The notes beneath the pieces were generated by a model. It was not told the origin of the DNA. It saw only the letters and a program-made list of their open reading frames with translations, and made no database searches. A stretch of DNA of 64,000 bases from Siphonodentalium dalli (taxonomy: Eukaryota > Mollusca > Scaphopoda > Gadilida > Siphonodentaliidae), in NCBI GenBank assembly GCA_032622095.1, contig CP136064.1, forward strand, positions 114,626,004 through 114,690,003. The letters are read 5' to 3'. The position numbers and the translations under genes are program-made. Positions 47,155 to 57,881 of this stretch are shown here, piece by piece (within the stretch, counting starts at the first letter, position 1; every line of letters begins with the position of its first letter).

Positions 47155-49466
47155 GCGAGTTTGCGATACCCGTTCGATGGGAACGGGTACGGGTAAATCT
47201 GTGAACATCGTCACGGTCACTTGGGTACTTTCAATGCACCGCATAAAGCGATAGCGAATTGAAACGGGTAGATTTGTCCCATTGACCGGTAGCCTTTTAC
47301 TGCGATTTTCTCACTCAAAGGTCCATGAATTCCATGAAATTCCAGTCAGCTATGCGTTAACCTATTTATTGAAAGATTTCATGGGCAAATATTATTGATA
47401 AAGTTGTCATTTTAACCCAGGATTTGTGTTCAAATTCTCGAGGCGGCTTCTAGCACTTAGATAAATACGGAAGCCCGATTTTTTTTTCACTAACAACTTT
47501 GTTCACTGCATTAATGACAGGTTGTGATTAATAGAGTGAGTAGAAGGTGCTATAGACGCCCGTTGCAGGGACATGGCTATAGATGGTCTGCGCGTTTGGA
47601 AGGGTGTCCACCTTTCTAACTACACATCTCGAACCATATCAAATTCACAAGTTTGCGCGTAAATCCACCCCATCCCCTTGGCTGGCATCAAGCTTTCCAA
47701 TTGTTGGAAATTTTAGACCTGACACCACCCCCCCCAAGCTTGAACAATTTCCAACTGTTTCTGACAGCCATTTCAGTCCAAATTTTGTTACCAAAAATAG
47801 GGAAATATGCAAATGTTGGTCTAATAACTACAAAGTATCCACTAATAAATTGTTCGAAAAGCAAACTACGAAAACAATTTAAACCTATTGTTTGTGTGAA
47901 ATTTCCAACAAATGTGTCAGGTATATCAAATTTCCAAATGTTGAACATTTGACCAAAGTTGGGGGTAGGGTTAAGACACCCCTGTCGCCACGTCCCTGTC
48001 TCAACCCATTGTACAAGGACATAAATATATCGTGGATTTATCTATGCATTGCACATTTGAATACAATTACCGTTTAGTTACCTTATCGTATGTAGGTGGG
48101 GACTGATTTCTCATTTTAATATATATTTACTATCTGAACGGACATGGCGCATTTGAACCACAATACTTGTGTATACTGTAGTGGGGATAATATAGGTCGC
48201 CAAATACATGAAATACCTATACATACTCTACAAAATCCTAAGCATAAGCAGAGCGAGTTTCAGCTGTTTTCTGTGTTTCGCACAGAAGTGAAGCAAACGC
48301 TCTTTATTCAATCCGTATAATAAACAGACTACATTTTGACACCTTTTTTGTTACCAAGTTAAACATTTCAACCTACCTCCGGGTTTAGATCGTGACAACA
48401 ATCCCAATTCTTGGGATAAATATTCCCTTGCCCCGACGGGCCGACCCTTCGATATGTTGAAAGATTCCAAACAACGGTTTACTTAAAGCTACTCAAACCG
48501 ATCAAACGGTCCCCATATCATAAAGTTACAACAAGAACATGTCTTCATAATACGCTTTTGTTATCAGAATCGATTAATTACAACAAAAATAATGCTAACT
48601 GCTGTCAACTATAGTATAAAATTTTGGCCGCATTACCACTTGATTTTAGAGTTAAGCATTTTCATCCGCAATTTTGTCCGAGACCGTCGGTTTGATGACT
48701 CTTTTCTGGGCCACAAATAATTACACAATTCAAGAAATAACAAACTTCAAAAATCGATATCTGATCACTTTGCGCTTTGATGGTGGGTTCCTCGATTCGA
48801 ATCAAATATTTTGTTCTAACCCCGAAGCCAAAAAAAATAGTAACTTGGGAGCGTTAATTCGGATTATGCATCTTTAACATGACTAAATATTCCCCAACTA
48901 AATAAGGGACAAATGCGGTATTATATCTAACTGAAAGTACATGTAGGACAATATTAGACCCTTGGTCTAAAACAATTCATTTTACACCGAATATTGGTTG
49001 GACATTTTTTTAACTATATATAACGTAATTGTATATTTGAGCTATCATAATCTATTTTCTAAGTTTAAAAATTCCAACAGATTTATTGTCAACACTCGAT
49101 CGGTCTATGACTTGTAGAATCCAATTGTTGAAAATGTTACCAATAAGAGTGAAAGAAAAGCAACGTCCTCTTCCAAATGCCACCTAGTTCGTCCTTGATG
49201 AAAGCAACTGATTATCATGGGGCTCATCTAATCTAAATACATATTTCCAACAACCCATAACGCTAAGTATAACATCGGCCATGCAATAACGCGAATAACA
49301 ATCTATATCATAATATCTTTTTTGTTGCAGTTGGCTCACCATACATTACCAGTCGATGTGATGAATTCTACCGGTAAAACAGTTTGCGATTTCAAAACGT
49401 GTACCGGTACGGGTAGCTACCCGTACGCGTATCGGTACCCGTACCGGTTTGAAATCGCAAACTCGC
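47155..49466. mobile_element. 2.3-kb TA-flanked non-autonomous DNA element inside LINE-B ORF1
   Basis: Ends are the perfect 13-bp inverted pair GCGAGTTTGCGAT/ATCGCAAACTCGC, each bordered by TA (47153-47154 and 49467-49468). Deleting the element plus one TA joins GACGACATTA to TTGACTCAGC, which keeps the ORF1 frame (DDI then IDSAD). Subterminal GGTACGGGT-type motifs lie near both ends. The right end also forms a larger hairpin (49381-49463). The interior has no transposase, only short ORFs, and includes the repeat at 48566-48877. Superfamily is not assigned; a TA duplication fits Tc1/mariner-like and several other groups. Confidence 0.82.
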
Positions 49467-50922
49467 TAATGTCGTCACCGTCGATGGAATTTATACTGTT
49501 ATCCAGATTCAGGTGAGGTTTATGAACATTTTCGTTTTGGCTCAATCCTGATGTGTGGTGGGTTTTAACTGTGTCGGTTTGGGTCGCGTTGCTTTGTGTT
49601 ATATCAGTATCTTGGAAGCATATACCTGGCGGAGTTTCGCGACCATGACTCTTGCTGTTCACTGAGGTCCACACGGCTTTAGAAAAGCGATTTAGCTCTG
49701 AGAATGTATGATTAACAAAGTCCTGTAGATCACCTCTAAGGTTTTCTGCACACTGATGTTCACATTTACACGGCTTCTCAACTGATTGGGTGGGCGAGCT
49801 AGGTGCCGATTTACATGTGGAGCCAGTTTGACATTTTGGGATGTTTTTATTTACAACGCCTTGAAGTGATGCAATCGCGCCTCTGTTAGACTTACTCTGT
49901 TTAACATATTGCTCCAAATTGTCGAGAATATCGGATATATCGTGTTTCATTTGTCTGATTTCGGCTTTGAGAGAAGCGACACCTGAACATTTCTCGCTCT
50001 CTATTCTCTGGACGGCAAGTTCATTAGAGTACGAGGAGTCTTCGAGTGCTTCAATGCGTCTGATAACATCACATAGCGATAGTTCGTTCAGATTAACACG
50101 GGTAGACATGTCTGTTGAAAGATTTTCGATTTTGGTCTGCATGTTTTGTTTAGCTTCTTGTAAGATAGTGATGTTTGTTCTGACACCGATGTCGGAGTAT
50201 AGATCGGCGGATTGCTCTTGGTTTTTACTTGCTTCTGGTGTCACCGTGGAGGACGTTGTAACTGATTCAGTATCAGCTGAAGACTTGGATTGTGTTTGAC
50301 CGCGTGGGCGACTGCTGCCACTTAGCATCTCAGTTATGTGTTCGACTTTCTCCTCCAACAGGCATAGAAACAGTTGATAAATATCATTAGCGAGCTTTTT
50401 CGTGACTGGTTCTGACGCTTTGGTCTGTATTCGACGTTTAAGAATGGCATTGTGGGCGACGTTGACAATGTTGAGGTTCTTCACTTCCTTGAACAGGGTT
50501 TGTCTCATACTCTCGATAGTAGTTTCATTGTCTTTTGTTGAGTACATCAGTTTGGCTATGAAGGCTTCTTTTGGTGTGTTGTGGATGAATTCCATCATTA
50601 GCATGACATAGAATTTGATATCTTTATCAAGCGAATTTGTCTGGATACTTTCCATGAAACAGTCAAAAGCGCACATGACTCGGTCTGGACGCAGGGGTTG
50701 ATTGTCTTGCTTAGTAGAAGGGTCTGTTGGTGGTTCATGTGAATCCACATAAAATGAGTCATTGAGTATTTTGTCGGTTTCAGTAAGGATATTATCCATG
50801 ATTAGGTTTGATATGGTCCCTTCAAGTTTATATATTGTTGATTGAAGGTTACAACACACCCAGGAATGACAGTCAGATAACAATGAGGAGATTGATTGTT
50901 TATCACACCTCTCCGGCTCCAC
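49467..50922 (-). pseudogene. LINE-B ORF1, N-terminal segment with coiled coil
   Basis: The frame is open for about 485 codons before the insertion. The upstream part lacks an ATG, so the first ATG is 50799 (MDNILTETDK). Residues roughly 90-200 contain NTPKEAFIAKLMYSTKDNET and KKLANDIYQLFLCLLEE, matching LINE-A ORF1 and defining a shared N-terminal domain. A long helical stretch with heptad character follows (ITILQEAKQNMQTKIENL to about SKSNRGAIASLQG), then a Cys-rich patch (CKCEHQC) and a Ser/Thr/Asn-rich linker. LINE-A lacks the coiled coil. The last residues of the longer uninterrupted ORF (SEFAISNRYGYRYAYG) come from the inserted element. Confidence 0.82.
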
Positions 50923-51027
50923 ACAGTAGGTGTCTAATTGATAAATACTGTCGAAAATTTACAAGCAGATTATCTAACAGGTAGGACAAAATGGCGACAT
51001 AAACAAAGGGAAAAGGTAGGTCCCAAT
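50923..51027. other. LINE-B upstream sequence or MULE interior
   Basis: Probably part of the LINE-B 5' UTR. The 8-bp duplication GTCCCAAT at 51020-51027 belongs to the following foldback element. Confidence 0.4.
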
Positions 51028-51780
51028 CACAGTTGTTGGCCATTATATATAAGTAGTAGCCCTAGAGTACGAATAATAGGAAAGTTGGGAAACAACATGT
51101 TAAAAGATAATTTAAAAACCCACCACCTTCCCTGTTGCACTCGAAATCTCACCAAAACGAATACGCTTCGGACATGAATAACTACGTATGCAAAACTATC
51201 GAATATCGATAATCACACTTACCATACATTTCTTGAGATGTCTATCCAGAAAAACAACTTTTATCAGGTGAACATAATCAACATCACGATAAAATTTGGC
51301 TCGACACAACATCATTAGCACGGAAATGTTAGGATCGATAACTCTTTTGAAAAGTCGGGTTGGCGATTACCGCAATACGATAGGGGAACACCATGTGCGT
51401 AACGTAACTATCACAAGTATAACGTACTCTGATTGCGGTAATCGCCAAACCGACTTTTCGAAAGAGTTATCGATCCTAACATTTCCGTGCTAATGATGTT
51501 GTGTCGAGCCAGATTTTATCGTGATTTTGATTACGTTCACCTGATAAAAGTAGTTTTTCTGGATATACCTCTCAAGAAATGTATGGTAGGTGTGATTATC
51601 GATATTCGATAGTTTTGTATACGTAGTTATTCATGTCCGAAGCGTATTCGTTATGATGAGATTTCGAGTGAAACAGGGGAGGTGGGTGGGTTTTAAAAAA
51701 TAAATTAACATGTTGTTTCCCAACGTTCCTATTATTCTTACTCTAGGGCTACTACTTATATATAATGGCCAACAACTGTG
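51028..51780. mobile_element. Foldback transposon: 349-bp arms, 55-bp loop, 8-bp duplication
   Basis: Left arm 51028-51376 and right arm 51432-51780 are equal in length and nearly perfect inverses, starting CACAGTTGTTGGCC. GTCCCAAT directly flanks both ends (51020-51027 and 51781-51788). The length and 8-bp duplication suit a hAT-like or other 8-bp-duplicating family. The loop is short and non-coding. Arm similarity is high, so it is young or has been homogenised. Confidence 0.9.
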
Positions 51781-51788
51781 GTCCCAAT

Positions 51789-52184
51789 GAATCGGGGCTT
51801 CAACAAAACGAATTATAGTCACAATCAGCGGTCCGAATTTCCACCACCAAGAGGCAGATTCGAAATCACAGTCGTTCCGATGTCATCTCAAGGGTTTGGG
51901 AGTACTTTCATGCTGTTATTTTGGATTAAATAGCGATAATTTGTAGAGCGTTGGAAACAGTGACCATTGGCTAATTGTGCGATCGTGAATTACTCTGGCT
52001 TACCGGAAAGATTTCAGGGATGTTTTGACAGTGATATTCAAGCAAGGTTTCACAGGTTTCATAGAAACCAAAATGGTTGAATAAACAATATATTGGTGAT
52101 GATTAAATGAGTTGATGGTGTCATATGCAGGGTATAAGTACGAAATGGACTCTGAAAATTTCATTCGATCTTCGATCTGAAACA
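51789..52184. other. MULE interior upstream of the transposase
   Basis: No repeat or gene recognised. It may hold the MULE promoter or 5' UTR. An open frame reaches back to ATG 52125 but the protein-like part starts near 52185. Confidence 0.4.
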
Positions 52185-54416
52185 ATGACTTCATCAAAGT
52201 CTTCAACCGTGTTGTATCCGTGTGGCATTTGTGATGCATCATGTCACGAGATTCGCAGTATAGTAAAGTCAGTTAGTTCAAAGTCAGTTAGTTCAATGTC
52301 AGTTCCATCGCTCGTTGAAGTTTTGTCGTCAGATTCTGAGTCAGAAAGTCGAGAAGGTGAGTGTCCAGTTTTGTCAAGTGAAAGTAGTTTCAACTTTCCA
52401 AGTCTTTCCAAAGTGTCAGTTCCGTCCAAAGTGTCAGTTCCTTCCAAAGTTTCAGTTCCTTCCGAAGTTTCAGTTCCTTCCGAAGTGTCTGTTCCTTCCG
52501 AAGTGTCAGTTTCTTCAGTTGATTGTACGTTGGTTCCTTGTGAAATTCCCGTTGTTAGTGATTCTGAGTTTGCCTCTATCATCTGTAGTGTCGCATCCGT
52601 ATCGAAATCCATCAGTTAACGGGTTGAATGGTAAACTTATTCCAATGGTTGATCAATTGTATGATCTGGCATCGACGGCTGAAAATATTTTCCCTGCAAT
52701 TCCCGTTGGTATCAAAGAGAATGTTTATTTCTTTATTGACGATTCAGAGAATGTTAAGCGGCGTTCGGTTAATAAAGTCAGCGTCCATCCGGACGATTGT
52801 GGTGCTTGGGCGTCGAAAAGTATCTCGACAAAAACAACGTATTCTCTTATGTCTAATGGTGTATTACGTCACTTAGAAAAGAACAAGGATGGTTTGTTTG
52901 GGAAGATTGTAAAGAAGGTGTTTATTTATCTTGATCCACAGCCTGATGAGTGTGATGTTGTTGTTGTCAAGCGGAGGTATGCTTCTCTTCTGCGAGATCC
53001 TGTTTTCAAGAAGAGAGTAACGTGGTTTTCTAATTTGTCGACGGCTATTATCGAATACATTGGCGTTTATCCAACTGAAGGCAATGCGCACGGTAACACC
53101 AAAACGATATCGGCGCCATATCAACGTCTTTCAATAAAGCAGCAGGCCCTCATTGACGACGGAATTAAACATGGTCAAAAGCCTAGGCAAATTAAGCGAG
53201 TTGTTGGCAAATTATGTCCGGAAGATACAGTTGAACTCCAGAAAATTCACAATCAGCGTTACTACCAACAACGTAAAGCCAGACCCGAGCAAGAGCGTAG
53301 AAAAATACGGCCGATGATCTCATCGCCATGATGAATAAGGCGGTCGGAAGTAAGTATATAAAAGGTGTATTTTCGACTGACCCCACTAAGCCACCATCTG
53401 TCGTCTGCCATACCGATGAGCAGATAACACTCTTAAAGTCTACAATAAAAAGTGGGTCAGTTATCGGTATTGATCGGACATTCAATCTTAGCGCCTGTTA
53501 TGTCACAACAATCTGTTTCAAAAATCCGAATATTGTTAGAAAGGGATCGGAATCCATTCCAATTTTACTTGGTCCTGTATTTTTACACTGGGATGGTTCT
53601 TTCCAGGCATACCATCAGTTCTTATCATATATTAACAGCAAATTAGTCGACGACATTCCTCCTGCCAATATTGTGTTCGGCACCGATGACGAGATTGCTC
53701 TTGTAAATGCAATCTCGACCTGTTTTCCCGGGAGCACACACACATTGTGTACTCGCCATCAAAAGGAAAACCTCATGAGAAATATGTGCAAAAAAGAGAG
53801 CCAAGTAGCGGCAAGTAAACTAGTGGGTAAGATATTTAATAGTGAGAAAGGCCTTCTCACAATAGATAGTAAGTTGGTTTACGAGGAGGTCGAAGCTGAC
53901 ATCATGACGAAAAATAAAAGTAAGTATATTGAGTCTTTCATGCTCAGATTAAGGTTCAAAGTCTTCGAGGCTCGTCAACAAAATAATGTAATTCCCAAAC
54001 TTTGGACCAATAATAATTGTGACAGTTTAAACCATATCATCAAATTGGAAAATGAGTGGAAAACGTTGCGACTGACCGACTTAACATACAATTTATCAGA
54101 AATAGTTGACGATCAATTACGGGACATTAGAGGTGCTTTACATGGCTGTGGAAATTTTCAATTAGCGAATCAGGCAATATCATTAAAAGTAAACAATAGT
54201 ACATGGGTAAATATGACAGCAGACCAACGTGACCGACGACTAAAATGACTAATGACGTATGTTTATGATACTGCTAAACTACAAACATCAACGGACGGAC
54301 GCCTGACTATTCCGAAACCAGCGGCTATTGCCAAAAAACCGGGACAAGTAAAGCGAGTAAAATCTTGCAAAACCGTGGCAAAATCAGTTGGCAATAAACG
54401 CCAAAGAGTCGTTTGA
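52185..54416 (+). pseudogene. MULE transposase (two frameshifts, one in-frame TGA)
   Basis: A DDE-type transposase that would cut and join the element ends. Start MTSSKSSTVLYPCGIC (52185) leads into a CGICDASC Cys cluster, then Ser/acidic sequence and six-residue repeats of VPSEVS type (52415-52512). A frameshift near 52530-52640 moves to a frame with FPAIPVGIKENVYFFIDD and VTWFSNLSTAIIEY. Another near 53300-53315, at a run of A, moves to the core: SVIGIDRTFNL (first Asp), GPVFLHWDGSFQAYHQFLSY, NIVFGTDDEIAL (second Asp), TLCTRHQKENL (CxxH) and TNNNCDSLNHIIK (third acidic position, Asp rather than Glu). TGA at 54246 precedes a basic tail to 54416. Total about 744 codons, normal for MULEs. Confidence 0.9.
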
Positions 54417-54419
54417 TGT

Positions 54420-54691
54420 GTCTGAGTTTCCGGCATTGGGTCATTTTGAATTCTAACTTTAAGTTTTCTGAGTCTAAATTTCGTTCGCCAAAGCTTGACA
54501 TATATATCCAATAGCATATCGTGTTTCCGTTTTGCCACATGCAGGAGCCATTTCCATCCACTGACTTCAAGGAGAACAATCTCTGCCCATCGTTCCACCG
54601 AGGGCAGAGTTTGCCTACCTAATGTTGGGTGTTCTTGAATGTCAGTGGGTGGATTTGTCTTCAACGAATGGCTGTATATGCAAATATACAA
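54420..54691 (-). other. Possible small minus-strand ORF converging on the transposase
   Basis: The minus frame from about 54691 reads with balanced composition (LPSVERWAEIVLLEVSG, then KWLLHVAKRKHDMLLDIYVK, then LWRTKFRLRKLKVRIQND) until it runs into the antisense of the transposase tail. I recognise no family. It could be a second MULE-borne ORF, an exon remnant or chance. Confidence 0.25.
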
Positions 54692-54974
54692 AAAAAATTA
54701 GCATATAGACTTGGATGTACCGGTCATTGCTAAAACTATGACAATAGTCAGCTCACAAGAGCAAGCTCTACTGAAAGAGCAATGTGCCATGTATAATATA
54801 CACATAAGCTCGATAAAAAGAGCAGTGCGATATATATAACATACACATATATACGTATTCGATTGTATATAATTCTACCTGAAGCTCTACTGAAAGAGCA
54901 ATATGTCAAAACAACAAAGAGACAATAACACAAAATATCCTGTGTTGGTGGTAGCCAGCCAACTGATTACCTGT
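54692..54974. other. MULE interior, short CTCTACTGAAAGAGCAAT repeats
   Basis: AGCTCTACTGAAAGAGCAAT occurs at about 54763 and 54891, with a related AAAAAGAGCA copy at 54816. No gene. Confidence 0.5.
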
Positions 54975-55633
54975 AAGCTAATTTATTAACGGTGAATGCA
55001 TGCCGAACACAAGAGTGCACGGCGTAAAATTATTATAAAAACTGCCAATAACATAACTTGTAATCGCCCAAATTGCACCAAACTTCACATATTACTAGCT
55101 TACATATACACACACATCTTTATAAACTTTATTTCATATATTTCCCTTATATACGCCTTATTTGGACTTGTGTTCGGTATTCATAGAGTTAGCCGCCATT
55201 TTGCCGAACTCTGGTTTACGTGATGACAGCTAATATTGTACACAAACCTACCAATAACTAAACTTCTAATATGTCAAATTGCATCAAACTTCACATATCA
55301 ATAGCTTACATATACACACACATCTTTATAAACTTTATTTCATATATTTCCCTTATATACGCCTTATTTGGACTTGTGTTCGGTATTCATAGAGCTAGCC
55401 GCCATCACGCCGGACTCTGACTCGGCGTGAAATTACATAAAACTTTCATTAACGTAACTTTTAATCAGCCAAATTGCATCAAACTTCACATATCACTAGG
55501 TTACATATACACACACATCATTATAAACTTTATTTCATATATTTCCGTCTTGTAACCCTTATTTTGACTTGTTTTCGGTTGTGTTCGGGTGTGTTCGGTT
55601 GTGTTCGGTATTCATAGTGACCCGCCTGGATAG
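54975..55633. repeat. MULE right terminal inverted repeat (subrepeats)
   Basis: Inverse of 40368-41180. CGGTATTCATAG anchors lie at 55175, 55381 and 55606 (periods 206 and 225 bp). Units carry TATATACGCCTTATTTGGAC and TTAGCCGCCATTTTGCC, a YY1-like core. The outermost unit includes a short GTGTTCGGTT minisatellite. Confidence 0.85.
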
Positions 55634-55850
55634 GTACTCCAGAGAACCTAATTATAGGTACTCCAGAGAACCTAAATATTAGTACCCCACAGAACCTAAA
55701 TATAGGTAGTACAGAGAACCTATATATAGGTACCACAGAATACCTAAATATTTGGTAGGTACTCTAGAGTACCAACAATTAGGTACTCCCCCTGGGACAA
55801 ATCTTAGTACCTACGTTAGTACTCCAGAGTATCTATTGTTTTGAGAGTGT
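55634..55850 (+). repeat. AGGTACTCCAGAGAACCTA minisatellite
   Basis: Eight or more degenerate units of about 25-30 bp with GGTACTCCAGAGAACCTAA-type cores. Related AGTACCTA/AGGTTCT-type units occur on the other side at 40139-40260. It may be the outermost part of the MULE ends. Confidence 0.75.
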
Positions 55851-56843
55851 ACTGTGCGCAAAAATTCAAAACAGCAGTGTCGTATTAGATGATAATTGGT
55901 GACGTCACTGAATCAGATATAGTCTATATACGACACAAAGCGTCCGGCTTTGGTACGTTAATATAGGATCTTCGGAGTACTGGAATTTCTGAGTATCGGA
56001 CTTACGAAATAAAGGGGTGAAATCGTCCCATAAACTCGGTGACCGAGTCATACTCTGCCGCGATCCTATTTTTACCTAGCTATAACTTGGTGTCAAATAT
56101 GATGCAGGGAAATCTTCAAGCCGCTGTATTCACCACAAAATCTCCATTTGTTCCGTAATTCCAGTTACAAGTCCAGTGCCGGGTCTATTGAGACAGTTCA
56201 TTGTGATCACCCAAAATATGACGCATTCTGATTCGCAAAATGAGTGCACGTTACTCGGCGCAACTCTCATAAGAGTCCAGAGCATTGCCGATGCGGAGTT
56301 GTTAAAGGAGGCGCTTAATGACTATGGCTATACTGGGTAAGTTAACTATGGATATCAACAATAAGTCTTGATCCCAAAACATCCCACACAATCATAGCAC
56401 GAGCAGTCAAATTGAGCTGCATTAATTATCAGCAAGCTAAGTCCAGTGTTATTCCTCGCCAGACAGCGCATTATTTCGAGACAGTTGACTATGCAAGTTC
56501 CCGACAATATAGCTCCCACTACACAGCCTTGTGCGATGATTATGGTTACATAATATACAACACACATCTTTTATAGATGTTCGATACGTTATGTGACGAA
56601 GCGAACCAGTTGACAGGATTTAAGTAAAGTTCAATAGGCTTCACAATAGAAAATCGTTCTGGATAGGTTGTCACACGATCGGAAAGGTGGTGCAGGATAG
56701 ATTTATAGAAAACACATTAGAGACACTAGTTACTCCATGCTGATTATGTCACTCAGAAATGTTTGTCAACAATTTTCGGATGGAGTACGCGTGTCTTGTT
56801 CCATTTATCAGAAAGATACCGGAAGTAGAACTCTCTAGCCTCC
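55851..56843. other. Unassigned interval
   Basis: No gene, RNA or bounded repeat recognised. Confidence 0.45.
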
Positions 56844-57881
56844 AATATCCACCCCCGTGTACGTGGTACGGCCAAAGCCGAGGATACGGCCAAAGCCGAG
56901 GAAATGGGAAAGTCATTTTCACGTATATGATATGGGGATATGTTTGTTTCTCATTGTAAAACAGACATCGAGCATCGTGTGTGTATGACCACACGAAGCA
57001 GAAGTATTTATCCACCAGTTGTCAATCAATTTTCCCAGATCAGACCATTAATTTGTTTTTGGCGAATTGTTTCAATGATGTTTTTGCTTTTGCTCACTCA
57101 AATTTTCGAGAACATCCATTCACTAGTATAGTTCCTGGACTTCCACGCTTCCAAAACAAATGCCGGTATATAGCTGAATTTGTCAATGAAGCATATGATT
57201 TGACAGAATTTTAAAAATCCGTGTCGTTCTCAATATCCGCGCGATATGAAGGGACCACTGTCGGTCCAGAAAGATCCGAAAGGCACAGATGAAGATCCGA
57301 CCAAACGCCGAGTTTCTGTGCAGTAAATATGCGTATTACTTAAGGAGTTCTGGTGAGTTTTCGAGTGTGTATGTTTATCTGAGACTGATCAATTGGACTG
57401 CGAATGACATCGGAAATATGAATCCATAAGATATTCGAAATATTGTGTGCATATATATTATGAATATGTTTCAATTGAAATTAATTGAACATCCATCTCA
57501 GCATTCAGATTTGCGATCTCAAGAACGCGAATGAATGATAACGCGATGCCTTGATCACACGCACGTGAATGCTGCCGTTCGCATGCATGCAGCTAATCGG
57601 ATATTCGTTTAGTATTAACATGCTTGGAGTTTGTATATAGACCAAACATGCCGCACGACACGGCGTATCAACGATTTGTTATAATCATGTTTATTGTACA
57701 GACTTTATGACTCGTTCCCACTCGAGTAGACCGTTACGCGACAATGAAACCGAATCATCTTATCGAATATACATATATCGTATATTGCTCCAAATTATGC
57801 AATTCTGGCATTTTTAAGAGTCATCAGATAAAATTGTAACGAGTCTATCTATGTTAACACACTAAACATCCGAACATATAT
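56844..57881. mobile_element. Left arm of a ~1-kb inverted repeat (4.8-kb TIR element)
   Basis: Its inverse is at 60597-61612. Anchors include CCCCCGTGTACGTGGTACGG, a duplicated ACGGCCAAAGCCGAGGA (56869-56902), TTAAGGAGTTCTGGTGAG, GACTGATCAATTGGACTGCG, TTCAATTGAAATTAATTGAA and CACACTAAACATCCGAACAT. The match is colinear over about 1 kb with few gaps. No target duplication could be fixed. ORFs in the arms (such as 56981-57214) are short and not conserved between arms. Confidence 0.88.

Larger units (their letters stand above)
40130..55850 (+). mobile_element. Composite MULE with long inverted ends and nested insertions
   Basis: Inverted arrays of ~206-bp subrepeats lie at about 40368-41180 and 54975-55633. 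Outside both is a minisatellite of AGTACC/GGTACT-AGAACCTA-type units (40139-40260 and 55633-55845). Between the arms is a MULE transposase relic (52185-54416), plus strand. Long terminal inverted repeats are typical of MULEs. The exact outer ends and the expected 8-11 bp target duplication could not be fixed, so the span is approximate. The interior holds LINE-B, LINE-C, a 2.3-kb TA element and a 0.75-kb foldback element, all described separately. Confidence 0.7.
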
